NCBI GenBank assembly: GCA_028571305.1
Contig: JAOXNS010322082.1
Span: 1 to 20,984 of the forward strand
Reading direction: 5' to 3'
From: Magicicada cassinii
Lineage: Eukaryota; Arthropoda; Insecta; Hemiptera; Cicadidae
Length of the DNA: 20,984 nucleotides
Shown here: in pieces, positions 10,204 through 20,568 of the stretch
How the letters are laid out: the number at the start of each line of letters is the position of its first letter
Position numbering within the stretch: the first letter of the stretch is position 1
Notes under the pieces: generated by a model
Told to the model about the DNA's origin: nothing
Seen by the model: only the letters and a program-made list of their open reading frames with translations
Databases searched by the model: none
Program-made: the position numbers and the translations under genes

Positions 10204-11224
10204 CATAACACTCACCCGCTCACTGATCATGGTATCTCCGGAACCTCTCCATATAAAAGTTTGAATTTATACAGGGACAGAACGTTTGCACTTTTCAAGT
10301 CCTAAGGGCTAGTTGAGAAAAGTTTTTGAAAAATTCGATTGTTAAGGGTGATTTGAAATCTAAAATAACGAAACTTCCTAAATATATTTCTTATTTAAGT
10401 CCAAAACTACACATGATGTGTTGATTTCAAAAGAAATTTTTGACATGAACACAGACATGCGATTTGTGTTGTAAAAGGCCAAGTTTCGATGCACCCGTTA
10501 TCTTTATCGGATATGAAAAAGAGATTCTATCGTGAAGCGAATTCAGACTTGATTATTGACTTAGTATATGGTCCTATAGCGTTGCTTGAAAAAGCTGTCG
10601 GAATCCAGATTTATTCTGGATGTCTTGTCATTGAAGACTTTAAATCAAAGCAAATTAAGATTGCTACAATATGCAACCGTTTTGAAGTTAAGAATCAAAT
10701 ACATTTATTTGACACCGTACTACAAAACAAGCAGTACTCTTATCATAGTACATCATTACAGTGCAGAAGAGTCATACAGTTACAAAGCTATAAAAATTAA
10801 AGCGGTAATAGTTAAACAAAACTGTGGGGAATCGAAAGTGTGGAAGCGTTACATTTTCCGATGACGGATTTTGTGGAATGACCCCCAGCCTAAAAACATT
10901 ATCATGTTAAAACAGTAAATCATGTTTGCATACACTACTAACAACAATAAGACGGCCACACTATTCCTTGGGTGGGATGTTTGAGTGCAGGAGCGTAGTC
11001 GGAATCAGATTCCGTGAACTGTTTACCGAAACTGTGTGCTGGTGTAGTGAAATGATAAGCCTTGGGGATATGGAAATTTTTACATAATTATTTTGTCAAT
11101 TATACGTTGGTATATTCGTGTGATGTGCGCGCGCGCGATCGTGTGAGTTGTAAATAACTAGTTACTGGATTTAAAATTAATGTTTTAAAAGGATGTAGCC
11201 AACGTAACTGGTAGCGTTGCTTGA
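10204..11224. other. Non-coding stretch with chance-length ORF
   Basis: The longest frame here is a 103-codon ORF at 10489-10800 (plus), starting MHPLSLSDMKKRFYREANSD. A few ORFs of about 100 codons are expected by chance in 21 kb at this composition. I recognise no domain in it, so I do not call it a gene, though an unknown exon or decayed element cannot be excluded. An alternating GC tract lies at 11124-11137. Confidence 0.45.
11124..11137 (+). repeat. Alternating TG/CG tract
   Basis: TGTG followed by (CG)5 forms a 14-base alternating purine-pyrimidine run, similar in kind to the tract at 10178. Confidence 0.8.
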
Positions 11225-12349
11225 CAGTGGAGAATAAAGGCCCCCCGGGCGTCGTGTTAAGGAAGGGACTATTAAGAAAGTGTTCAGAAATAATCTTTTG
11301 TGATAGCCAGTCGACTGCATTGCTCTCAGTGATACAGTGCTACTAGCCTATTTAATGTTCTCTACGAGCATAATTCTCGTCCTATTATCGTACAGTTATT
11401 ATAACCAAATATTAACACTAGTAAATGACACATTTTTTTATTAGTTGTAATAATAAAATGTATTGTACTTTAAATAAAAATATGCTGTGCGACGAAGAAT
11501 TGACGAACATATTTTAAATATGCATTCTAGTGCATACGCCCAGTAAACACTGGTTTTTAGTATGTATAGTAAACGTATTTTTAAAAGCTGCTTGACACAA
11601 CGGGTCGTTCTGATCAGTACTGTCAATTTAAAACTATCTACACTTACACCAAGGACGCTGTGATGTCCAGAAAAGTATATTATAAGCTGGTATTATTACT
11701 GCGACAAATATATCATGCACCTGATAATCGTGTACGCCTGTAAAAATATAAAAATGCAGACTTGTTGCACAGCAGTAGAGACGTGCGTTCCTTACCCGTT
11801 AGGTGAGTTGGCAGCCCTGTGTCAATTGGATTATTACCAGCCATAATACACGTATTAGATGCAGCCGTACTCCTTCAGGCATTGTTGGCCGTGTGACTGC
11901 GCACAGAACGTTGTATCTTGTATGGAAATCGTTTTCTTGTCTTTTTAACACCTTTATTTAACTGATATCATGTACGTTGTCTACTTCATACGTCATCTAC
12001 TTATGCAGCAGATATCTTTAAATACAGACCAAATTTGTAAATAGGCTATTGTTGCAGATATTTGTGTTCCTGGTGTCTAAGCCTAACAACAAGATATGAA
12101 GTGTTAATATTATAGGTGTTCTCAGCCTATGACATCTGTATTTGTTTACGTTACTAAGCCATACTAGTCTTATATTCAAGCTCGTTGTAAACGAATTACG
12201 TGTAATTAATTCGATAATCACTTATCGTGGGCCTAATTATAAGACACATGGTCGTGTTAAAATAAGGTTTATAAATAATTGTAGAAACAAAAAGAATTAA
12301 AATATTTCGAAATTTATAAAATAAAGGGAGTCAAGTTTCAAGCTAGTCT

Positions 12350-12360
12350 CCCCCCCCCCC
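12350..12360 (+). repeat. Poly-C run next to hAT-like end
   Basis: Eleven consecutive C follow AGTCT. The run lies 11 bases inside the hAT-like terminal motif that ends at 12387. G or C homopolymers just inside the termini are also seen in the element at 20569. Confidence 0.9.
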
Positions 12361-12370
12361 ACGCAGCAGC

Positions 12371-12387
12371 TCCTAGTTACACCACTG
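12371..12387 (-). mobile_element. hAT-like terminal motif
   Basis: The reverse complement reads CAGTGGTGTAACTAGGA, closely similar to CAGTGGCGTATCTAGAA at 20569 and of the CAGTGGCGTAGCTAGG type found at the ends of many non-autonomous hAT-superfamily elements. On that strand a G11 run follows. The element would extend towards lower coordinates. The only plus-strand candidate partner I saw (CAGTGGAGAATAAAGG at 11225) is a poor match and shows no 8-bp target duplication, so the element boundaries are unresolved. Confidence 0.45.
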
Positions 12388-12483
12388 CCTGTACAGTAGG
12401 AATGATGGTTAAGCATTTTATCTAAACATAACCAAGTAGTCGTGTTCTGATTATGACGACAATTAGGACTATAGGTCTACCTT

Positions 12484-12503
12484 ATTATTATTAAGATAAT
12501 AAT
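12484..12503. repeat. AT hairpin
   Basis: ATTATTAT (12484-12491), loop TAAG, then ATAATAAT (12496-12503). It is perfect but AT-only. Confidence 0.7.
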
Positions 12504-12576
12504 GGGAGTGCGTAGAATACAGGGTTAGGTTTAATGAATTTCTTTCTCTCCGTGCAGGTTCTATAAATAGTGAAGT

Positions 12577-12602
12577 GTCAGAATAATCTTAATTATTCTG
12601 AC
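12577..12602. repeat. Perfect 11-bp hairpin
   Basis: GTCAGAATAAT (12577-12587), loop CTTA, then the exact reverse complement ATTATTCTGAC (12592-12602). Beyond the stem, GAAG and CTTC could pair again after a small bulge. It has no T-run after it and lies between two splice-like signals. Confidence 0.9.
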
Positions 12603-12801
12603 TTCTTTTCAGGTACGTAGATTTGAATAGTGCTGACTGCCAGCGCAAAAAGAAAATATATGTACGTTAACTTTTAATTTATTTCACTTTAAAATAATTA
12701 CGGAAGATAACGTGTAAATGTGTAACGGGCTGTAGGAGTCGGAAAGGAGTGGAGGGGTCTATAATGATGTGTGTCTAATATTGTATATTTTTAATCAGTC
12801 T

Positions 12802-12811
12802 CCCCCCCCCC
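12802..12811 (+). repeat. Poly-C run after AGTCT
   Basis: Ten C follow AGTCT, repeating the exact junction seen at 12345-12360 about 450 bases upstream in the same orientation. The flanks beyond these bases do not match by eye. Confidence 0.85.
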
Positions 12812-13592
12812 GTACGTTTTGATAATACAACTTAAAGAATGTTATCCACTTTTTGGGCTGTGATTGCTTAGGCTATATATTCTCAACGTAATCGAATAAG
12901 ATCAAGTGTGCTGCGTTTGGGGGCGTTTGTATGAATTACCTTTGTCTAAATGTAGTCACATGGTCAGGTAAATTACATAGGTCTTTTTTTGTCTTTTGAC
13001 GTTTTATTTACGCTCCCATGCGGACAGTTATTTGCACCCAAGTAAGTTGTTCGTTATGAACGAAACGGTCAATCTGTAGTCTGTGTACTGTACTTTCCTG
13101 GTATCTGACTCCAACTCTTCCGTATAGTGAACATATTCCGACTATGCAATAATACCCGTCTAACTCATGCAAACAGTTTGATACTAAGAGAAGTAACCGC
13201 AGGACGTGTCGCATATCGTGTATTGTACTCGTCTATGTGTACCGTTTGTAGTAGGCTAATGTTCCAACGTACACGGTTGTAGTTTTCGCCATTACGGGAA
13301 CGTCACCGTCGTATGATTTCGGAAAGTCTCTTTAATGTTAACACAATTTGTGTTGTGGTTTTGCTTGTTGCAGTCCGTTTTTGTGTTAGTGGTTATTTTA
13401 AATTCATGTATTGACGGGGGAAGAAATGAATTGTAACACCGTTATCGTATTTGGTGACATTCGTATAGACAGATTGATACAAAGTTTCAATTCTTCTAGG
13501 AAAAACTGTGAAATTACAGGAAAAACGTTAAAATGAAAACTATATTATAATTATACAGAAAGTTTTAACTTGGTCAGTGCTCTGTTGAAGCC
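12812..13592. other. Non-coding stretch, nothing identified
   Basis: No gene, RNA or element motif was recognised. The 68-codon minus-strand frame at 13008-13214 has no familiar feature. Confidence 0.5.
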
Positions 13593-13655
13593 ATGGTGGG
13601 CACGGTCACGTATAAGAAAGTGGCGTCCAAAAGTATTGCAGAACAGGTGGAGTAG
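13593..13655 (+). CDS. Possible small ORF or first coding exon
   Basis: GCCATGG at 13590-13596 is an ideal vertebrate-style and good insect start context. The frame reads MVGTVTYKKVASKSIAEQ followed by Val-Glu and a stop, 20 codons in all. After codon 18, CAG is followed by GTGGAG at 13647, a mediocre 5' splice site, so the ORF could also be a first coding exon that continues elsewhere. The neighbourhood (13590-13760) is richer in GC than the flanks. I do not recognise the peptide, and no signal peptide or known domain is visible. A short ORF with a good start context can arise by chance. Confidence 0.15.
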   Translation: MVGTVTYKKVASKSIAEQVE

Positions 13656-14359
13656 GGCGAGCGACTGCGTTGTGTACGTCTGGGCGCTAGCTGTGCCAAC
13701 ACAACACCGACGTCTGCGTTTCATTCAACACTGCTGTGCCCACGCTCACGTGAGTCACCTCTTTACCTTAAACATAGTCTGCACCCTACAGCATGTGTAA
13801 ACTTTTTGTGCTACTGTAACTAGAACATATATGTATTTGTCACCGTATTCGTTATCACGTGTGTCAGTTGAGTGTTAATTCTCCCGCACACAGTTGCCCT
13901 AAGAAAACTAATAATTATTTTAATAGTTACCGTTTGTATCTGTAGCCGCATCTGAACTATACAGATTGAATGAGTGTGTTTATCGTACCTCTTCGCTATG
14001 TGATGTCGGTCCGTATTAATTCCATATGGCGGACAGTACACTATGGGTCCTCTATGTACATCTGATTGTTTTTTACGTCATTTTATCGAGTGCAAAAGAT
14101 TTTTTAATAAACAAGTATAGTATTGATCGGTTAGAGTTAACAAAAGAATACAATAGAGATTAACTATTAGAAAAACAAAGAAGCAAATACGTTATGGTGG
14201 GATCTGTAGTTTGTGCGTAGTTATAAGGGTGTAGATTCTAAATTATGATTCTAAAAGAAGAGTATCTAGGTAGAATTATTTGATAGAATTTCTAAAATAA
14301 AAGAGATACGACCGGCGAACAAGCAAGAAGAAACCGTGGGTACAAGAGATGCCGTGGTG
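13656..14359. other. Non-coding stretch, partly GC-richer
   Basis: 13656-13790 continues the GC-richer patch around the small ORF. The rest is AT-rich. 14230-14359 turns A-rich on the plus strand and may be upstream sequence of the LINE remnant that follows, but no motif is legible there. Confidence 0.45.
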
Positions 14360-14452
14360 AACGATTTGAGAAACAGGAATTGTGTGCTTTGGACACATGC
14401 TACACTAATAATGCTAGAAGACCGGTGGCCTAAAAAGATATCTCCACGTTGA
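14360..14452 (+). mobile_element. LINE C-terminal remnant, different from the RTE copies
   Basis: The plus strand reads NDLRNRNCVLWTHATLIM, then LEDRWPKKISP and Arg-stop. This fits the tail of LINE polymerases, where a basic stretch is followed by LRWxGHVxRMxDDRxPKK. The Gly-His pair reads Thr-His here. The wording after the His differs from the RTE-like copies at 1490 and 14880, so it probably comes from another LINE clade such as Jockey or CR1. Only about 30 residues are legible. Confidence 0.55.
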
Positions 14453-14879
14453 CGGTTAGGGAATTAAAAGAAATTGAAGTGCTGTGGGAACTCGCAACTT
14501 GGAAAAATAACATGCTTTAAACAGAACGGTTTGCTAAAAAGGGACAGGTAAACGGCAGTAAGTTTGTTAATACACTGAATGATTTTGCCAGATTGAAGTT
14601 GACAGTATGTAAAGTTTGTGTTTGTAGTGTAATGCGTTTCAGGGTTTAGCCCTGTGTTCCATATGTATGGTCGCGTATAAGTCCAAATATCACGACAGAG
14701 CACATAGTATTCCCGGAACGCACGTCTGGTCTTGGTTCACGCCCCAATAATAGTAAGCATTCATTCGAGTAAGCTTACAAGATAGTTTCTTGATTCAGTT
14801 ACACAACAGGTATAGGCGTAATGAACATATTAAAGGAATTAGGGACTGGAAGGAGATAAGTACAGTTTGTGTTTGAAAC

Positions 14880-15450
14880 CAAACTTCAAAATACCGAGAG
14901 AAAATGGAGTACGGCAGGGAGAAGACAGTGTACCCTCAAAGCCGTTCTCAGTATTGCTCATTGGTGAGTTATAGTGATTAGTGGAGGAGAGTAGAGGAGT
15001 AAAAGTAAATAGAATACATACGAGTATTCACAGTGACATTTGAGACAACATAGTATTGTTTTATGAACGTATAGTAAGATGGAGAAGTTTATTAAATAAG
15101 ATCAACCAGGAAATTGTAATGTTAAACTAGAAATCAGTATAGAAAAAAACGAACGTAATGTTTCGTAAGCTGCGCAACCTAAGGAGTGAGAGCTGTTGTA
15201 AATGAAGCGAAATTTTTAGGTATATGCCGGTAGTCAAGGTAGAATAGACGGTATCGTTTACAGAATTAAAATAAAATGGAAGCGGAGAAGACCCAGATGG
15301 CCACGAAGACTGGTACACTGGGGTTCAAGACTCCTCGTGTTCACGGCCCTTGGCAAGGAAGCGGAATGTACTGTGTTGCGGTGAATTGAACTAGACGGAC
15401 GCTGGAGGAAAAGCACAGGAGAATGACTGGAGGGGCAGTGCGCCAAGTGA
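14880..15450 (+). mobile_element. RTE-like LINE remnant, second copy
   Basis: This is a plus-strand fossil of the same LINE family as 1490-2460. It shows GVRQGEDSVPSKPFSVLL (from 14906), the conserved GVRQGDxxSPxLF step before the catalytic box; DNIVLFYE (15044) in the place of ADDIVLF; SLLNKINQEIVML after it; VRAVVNEAKF (about 15190); GIVYRIKIKWKRRRP (15250); and AQENDWRG (15413). TATCGTTTACAGAATTAAA at 15252-15270 is identical over 19 bases to the reverse complement of 1641-1659. Multiple stops and frame changes interrupt it. The GWAAFG...VLP segment seen in the first copy is missing, so an internal deletion lies between about 15200 and 15250. The GVRQG segment, unreadable in the first copy, is clear here. 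Confidence 0.8.
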
Positions 15451-17347
15451 CAGTGATTCTCATGGAATTTTTTAGAATATATGTTATCGCTTTTTTGTAA
15501 TCCGTACTGTCTGCTAGCCGGAATAGAAACAGTAACATTTATTGAACAGTCCCGAATTTTTCTACCGTCTGTCAACACTAATGATTGTATGGGTCCCCGA
15601 CCTCCGAATCACCACGTGGAAATTTAAACATAGTTTCTCAGTTTATACGTACTAAGTTGACATGGAGACGTACGGGGTTCTTGTGGATATACTATAGTGG
15701 TGGATAAATTTAGGTGTCACTCCTCGTAAGTTAAAAGTACTGGAACGGTTTATGTGCGATTAGCCTATATCCGTCCGGACTTTCTCGAATATAATATCGT
15801 TCTTGCAGATGACGTCCGATAGTGTTTGTTCGTCACATTACAAAGATCACTTCTTTATCTGAAGCATAAGATACAGTAACACGCAGTCGTAATCGAGTGT
15901 TAATTTTCAACGCCAGTACTTTCTTCTTCTGTATTTCATGTGTATACAAATTGACGATCATGTTCAAAATGGAAATACGTTTCTTTGCTTCCCAGTATGA
16001 CAGTGCTCTTCATCAGCATTAAAAAAATTTACGTTTACTTATCGTTATTATTTCTTTATATATTCTTCAAACAGTATCCTAGATGTAATGTTCGTTTTTT
16101 GTTTGAGTTCCGCATAACTTATCTAAACTGTGGTAACTTATCCAAGCTTCATTCATAAGACAACTCTGTATGATTATGACAGACAAAAGAAAGCATTGAA
16201 TGTCCCACGAACAAACATACATGAATCCACCCACTACATCGAGACTTAACGGTAGGATGTCGATATTGCAGAGTTTTCCCAAATTCGGTCTTACACAAGT
16301 GCAACTGGCGATCGTCTATGTTTTACAGTAGTGTGCATTTAAAACGGTAAAGTTTGTAATTAATACGTTAAAGTGGATAGTATGGCACGAGATTTGATGT
16401 CTTGATTTATATCAGACGTCGGATTTAGGCGGTAACAGTGGCTGAGTGTTTCGAAACAAGACAGTAAATAATGTAGATAAACTACATTTAACTGTCAGTA
16501 ATATTTTAATAATTCAGTAATCACGTGGTGTATAATTCATAGTTTATTGTAATTGAAGCAGATAGTGTTCATTCTGGTGTAACTTTCGAATCCATTAGTT
16601 TTCTCAGAATTAATTAATATCGGCGCAGTCTTCCGCATGGTCTGCATATAAGTACGTAATTAGAGAAGACTGTTCATTTCATCTGTGATAGGCGAAGTGC
16701 GATTAGTTTACTGCACTTCATTTTCTTCCCACTTTCTTTTTGTGGATTTGTTGTCGAATAGGTCCACAATAGGTAACGAGCTGATATGTACACCGCAAAA
16801 AACTACAGGATAAAAAATACTTTAGAATATTTTATGGAAACACGCCGTATTCGAGAACATTAATTTGACAACACTAAATGGTCCGTGTAGGTAATGTGGT
16901 TCGCTTGTCTCTAACAGATCGCAATCCAGTAGAACTGTTGTGTCAAGTCACCTGTTTCATTCACTAGGTTCTCGTCCATGTGAAACAGTACGTGACATGC
17001 CACGCTATACTTCGGTTAAAGGTTCAAGTAACACAAAATAACCACTGCATTGGAAACCGTTACGGTGAAGTAGTTGTTCCAAGTCTGCGTTGATTGTGTT
17101 GCAATTACGCAGCTTCACCTTAAACATACCTAACCAACCTCATTTTGTTTCGTTGGAGAATATGTAGTTGGACTGAAAAATGTTGTCACAAAACGTGTAC
17201 AAACAGTAAAAGTAGGCCTATATTAGAGTATTAATTCTTCAGTATGACAGTTTTTATACTACTTTTGGCATAAAACAGCAAAGTGGGCTTTGGCTCTTAA
17301 TGTAGGAACATTTCGTAATCAGTCTTTACGATTTTTAAGATTCAGAT
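15451..17347. other. Non-coding stretch, nothing identified
   Basis: No gene or element motif was recognised on either strand. The frame at 16079-16282 (minus) has no familiar feature. The minus-strand ORFs at 15127-15578 are antisense to the LINE. Confidence 0.5.
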
Positions 17348-17401
17348 TGTGTGTGTGTGTTCCATGTTCTGTTATATACGCACACGAACGCACGCACGCG
17401 G
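17348..17401 (+). repeat. TG tract and ACGC-rich tract
   Basis: An alternating TG run occupies 17348-17360, and a CGCACACGAACGCACGCACGCG run lies at about 17379-17400, separated by ordinary sequence. Confidence 0.75.
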
Positions 17402-17506
17402 ATGTAGTAAATGTCCCGGCAGGGTCTTGAATAGGTTGTGAATATTTCCATTTAAGACGACATAATGTGAGAGAAATAACTAAACATTTTCTTTAAGAAA
17501 GTTAAG

Positions 17507-17565
17507 ATTATACACATTATAGATAATGTGTATAATGATACACATTATAGATAATGTGTATAATG
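17507..17565. repeat. Tandemly duplicated palindrome
   Basis: ATTATACACATTAT (17507-17520), AG, then the exact reverse complement ATAATGTGTATAAT (17523-17536) forms a 14-bp-arm perfect palindrome. A 28-base unit starting TACACATTATAG (17511-17538) is then repeated without mismatch at 17539-17565, so a second palindrome follows at once. It can form two adjacent cruciforms or one longer fold-back. Confidence 0.95.
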
Positions 17566-19709
17566 CCCCGTAAAAGTGTACTTAGAACAAGAGATAAAAA
17601 CTGTATGTTGAATAGGTCAGAATATAGCACACAGTAATGACCTCAGAGTAGTGAGATAAGGTAGACCAGTAAGGTAGACGTAATGTGTTTTGCACTAGAA
17701 AGAAATATGACAAATATACTGGCTACAGAAAATAGTTAGAAATACGGGGCATGGTAGAGACGATGACAGCTAACTAGAAAAAAATAATAATACTAAAACT
17801 TTAATTGAAAAAATTAAGTCTGTGGGAGCGCAGATAAAATTAATTCTCAGAGGGCACAAAAGTAATCTTGCGCGCAGAAGAGCTCAAAAGTATTGTATAA
17901 TTCAGCGAGGAATGAATAGACGTAATGAATGAAGAATATAACTAACTTGCTGTTTTTAAAGTCATAAGAAACATATTCGTGTAAGAATAGGTCGCTGTTG
18001 AAACAACTAACGAGAAAAATTATGAACGTCGTTTTTTAAAATACTAATGCTATTGTCGTCGCTATTATAATCTGTTCCGATGGTTTCAGTCTGTCAAGAA
18101 AGTATTTAAAAAACATAATAGGTTTAATGTAATATCATTGAAGAAAGAATGTGTTATGTAATCAGAGATATGTATGTGAATAACAAAGTACCGTGTGTTG
18201 TGTCAATCGTAGATAATACTAAAACGCATTGTAACGAAGGCGAAGTTGGCGTGAATTAAGTAAAGCTCACTTGTTTAGTAAGTGAAACGAAGCGATGAAA
18301 TTATGTGTGCAGTGTATCGTAAATGTGTGGAGAAAGTTATCACATCGGTTATCATAGTTATGGGATTTCGTTTTCAGTACAACTTTCACTTCGGCGGCCG
18401 TGTCAGTTTATACACTGTACGCTGTTAACAAGGTGCGAATCAACCTTTGTGCCACGCTCGCATGGTGTGATTCCTACCACAGCCATTTACCGTTTGATCT
18501 GGGTTTTTTTTTTTTAGTAGAAATGCCCAACTGACTGACGTGTGTATACCTAAAAACATAGACTTTGGTAACTTTGGTCCCAGTTTACAACTATGAATCA
18601 TTTCCCTTCATCCTTCTAAAGGAGGGAGTGTTTTCTCCCTGTTAGTTCTTTTATCATATCCTTAAATTTTGGTATAACTTACATAACGTTTGTGATATAA
18701 ATTTGTTTGTGGAGAACTTTGGACTGATCAGTTAATTTCTCGAAGACATGCACAATGTCAAGGATCAGCTATTCATGAAATACATTATTAAAGTTCTTGT
18801 CTATCACTTGGCACACTTGAAACTATATACACTTGTAACACTTATTCAAAAAACTGTATGCTTTCATTCGCATCATAATATTTCCTAAGTAACTGACAAA
18901 GCAGGAAGACGACTTAAAAATTTTCATTTTATTTTCAGTTTGCATCTTTCATACGCACAGTAATCGCGGTGTTTGACGTCTTGTCCATAGACTACTTGTA
19001 AGATTAACTTTTTTTTAAGTGTCAGGTAGCTGTAAGTAGGTCTACAGTTCTTTTATAATCTAAGCAGGAATTGTAACAGAAAAGAAAACATTAGCATGAA
19101 CAATCTATGGTTTGCTGTATCGCTTTGTGCGTTATTGATGGGCTACAGTTTTTTTACTAAAGAAAGTAAATAAATATTAATCACGTATATTTCTTGTAGA
19201 CTTTGTTACTTTAAGTACTAGAATGGCAGTTGTTACATTTCATGAAGACACGGGTTTTAAGAACTACACAAACCTTTTATATTGTTATATATAATCTTTT
19301 ATCATTTTTTTATCTTTTACGCTTTCCAGTGTTTTAAGTATTCTATTAATCTGTTTTTATAGTGATTACTTTGTTTAAAGTCTGATTGGAGAAGTAGTTA
19401 TTTGTTTATTTCTGCTTGTAAGTATTCGTAAAGGCGTGTTAATTGCCTGACACGTCAGAGCAAGTGTTAATGAATTTAGCTCACTTTTTTGAAACTTAAC
19501 TCTTGCAATTTATAAAGAAAATAGAAAACACATGTTTTTACTTTTAAGTTCCATAAGGAAATGGAGTATGGTGATGGTGAAAAAATCGTGTTCAAGTTAT
19601 AATATAGGCTATGAGTAAAATAGAATTTAAACAATTGACAGGACATTCTTCCGTAGGGGGTAGTTAAAAGCGAATGGGCCTGTGCTACGGTCTGGAATAT
19701 AGGCATCAG
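17566..19709. other. Non-coding stretch, nothing firm
   Basis: 17580-18300 is A-rich on the plus strand, as are the sense strands of the LINE fossils, but no polymerase motif could be read. TAAGGTAGAC occurs at 17657-17666 and 17670-17679. T12 lies at 18504-18515. AGGGAG (18623-18628) and CTCCCT (18635-18640) form a 6-bp hairpin. The 64-codon frame at 18323-18517 has no recognised motif. Confidence 0.5.
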
Positions 19710-19799
19710 GAAGGAAGATCCCAGATTACGTGGGAAGACATAAGGGGTCTGAGAGAGAACGTGTTAAAGAAGAGGAATCCGAAAACGGAGACAGCTTAA
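19710..19799 (+). mobile_element. Possible LINE tail remnant
   Basis: An open frame reads EGRSQITWEDIRGLREN then VLKKRNPKTETA and a stop. GRxxxTWEDDIRxxLRE is a recurrent pattern in the C-terminal tail of insect LINE polymerases (normally GRPRxRWEDDI). The match is short and could be chance. No upstream motif was legible. Confidence 0.35.
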
Positions 19800-20256
19800 T
19801 TACCGTTTAACTTAAAACTTCTGCTCTCGTAGTATGTTGTTTTCTTAAACGTGTATGAACTATGTGTATTTTCATTTATCGTATCTTATAATAGCGGCGG
19901 CAGGGCGGCAACTACCATAATGATTAAATCCGCATAGTTACATCGGCACGCATTGTGCAGTTCCATACACTATTATCGTACTAATATAATCAGTGTGAAA
20001 ATGGGTTAGTTTCATTGGTTACAAACCAAAAAGAACTAGCCAAGTTATCCTTGAAATTTTTCACTCATTTACTCCATAAACCTGAATCGGGACGTAGACT
20101 AATATTTTTTAATTTACTCGGTAGATAAAATTTGAAATTAAAAAATACGTGACACGCCGTGCGGAGAGGCATGAACTATAGAGGACCGAATTCGCGCACA
20201 TTTTGCGTAAGTTGGTAAAGTGTTACATACGTCCACTTAAGTAATTATATTTTGTC

Positions 20257-20284
20257 CCCGAGCGAAGCCGGGTGTATAGGTAGT
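20257..20284 (+). mobile_element. Helitron-like 3' terminus
   Basis: CCCGAGCGAAGCCGGG (20257-20272) can fold with CCCG/CGGG and GC/GC pairs around a GAA loop and one bulged A. It is followed after a short spacer by GGTAGT. Many insect Helitrons end in a hairpin of the type CCCGTGCGAAGCACGGG about 10 bases before CTAGT. The last bases deviate (GTAGT rather than CTAGT), and no 5' TC terminus was found, so the element body and start are unknown. Confidence 0.4.
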
Positions 20285-20568
20285 GTAATACGCACGCGCT
20301 CATTTCAAATCGTAATAACTTTCAGTTAATTAATCGTGCCTGCCGTTTCGGGTATAGAGGTTCCAGGCCACCGAGCCAGTGTGGTCACCTATCCAGGTTT
20401 CTGCACTCATACATATGACGCTTGACTTTCAAGTCGAAGCTATAACCATACGATCGTCTCGCTGGGCAGTGTAATAATTATATAGGTAACTTTGTTTTAA
20501 GACATTCTGATTGTGGTCAGTAGTGATTAAAATAGAGATACAGATTTAGAAACCTGAATAGATTCAGG

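Noticed and set aside
10489-10800. 103-codon ORF
   Set aside because: A few ORFs this long are expected by chance at this composition and length. There is no recognised domain or supporting context.
11225-12387. Possible complete hAT-like element between CAGTGGAGAATAAAGG and the motif at 12387
   Set aside because: The termini match at only about 11 of 16 bases, and the flanking 8-mers (TTGCTTGA and CCTGTACA) differ.
15127-15578. Three overlapping minus-strand ORFs
   Set aside because: They are antisense to, or just beyond, the plus-strand LINE remnant and show no recognised domain.
17580-18300. A-rich plus strand as a further LINE copy
   Set aside because: The base bias fits a sense-strand LINE, but no polymerase, endonuclease or tail motif could be read in any plus frame.
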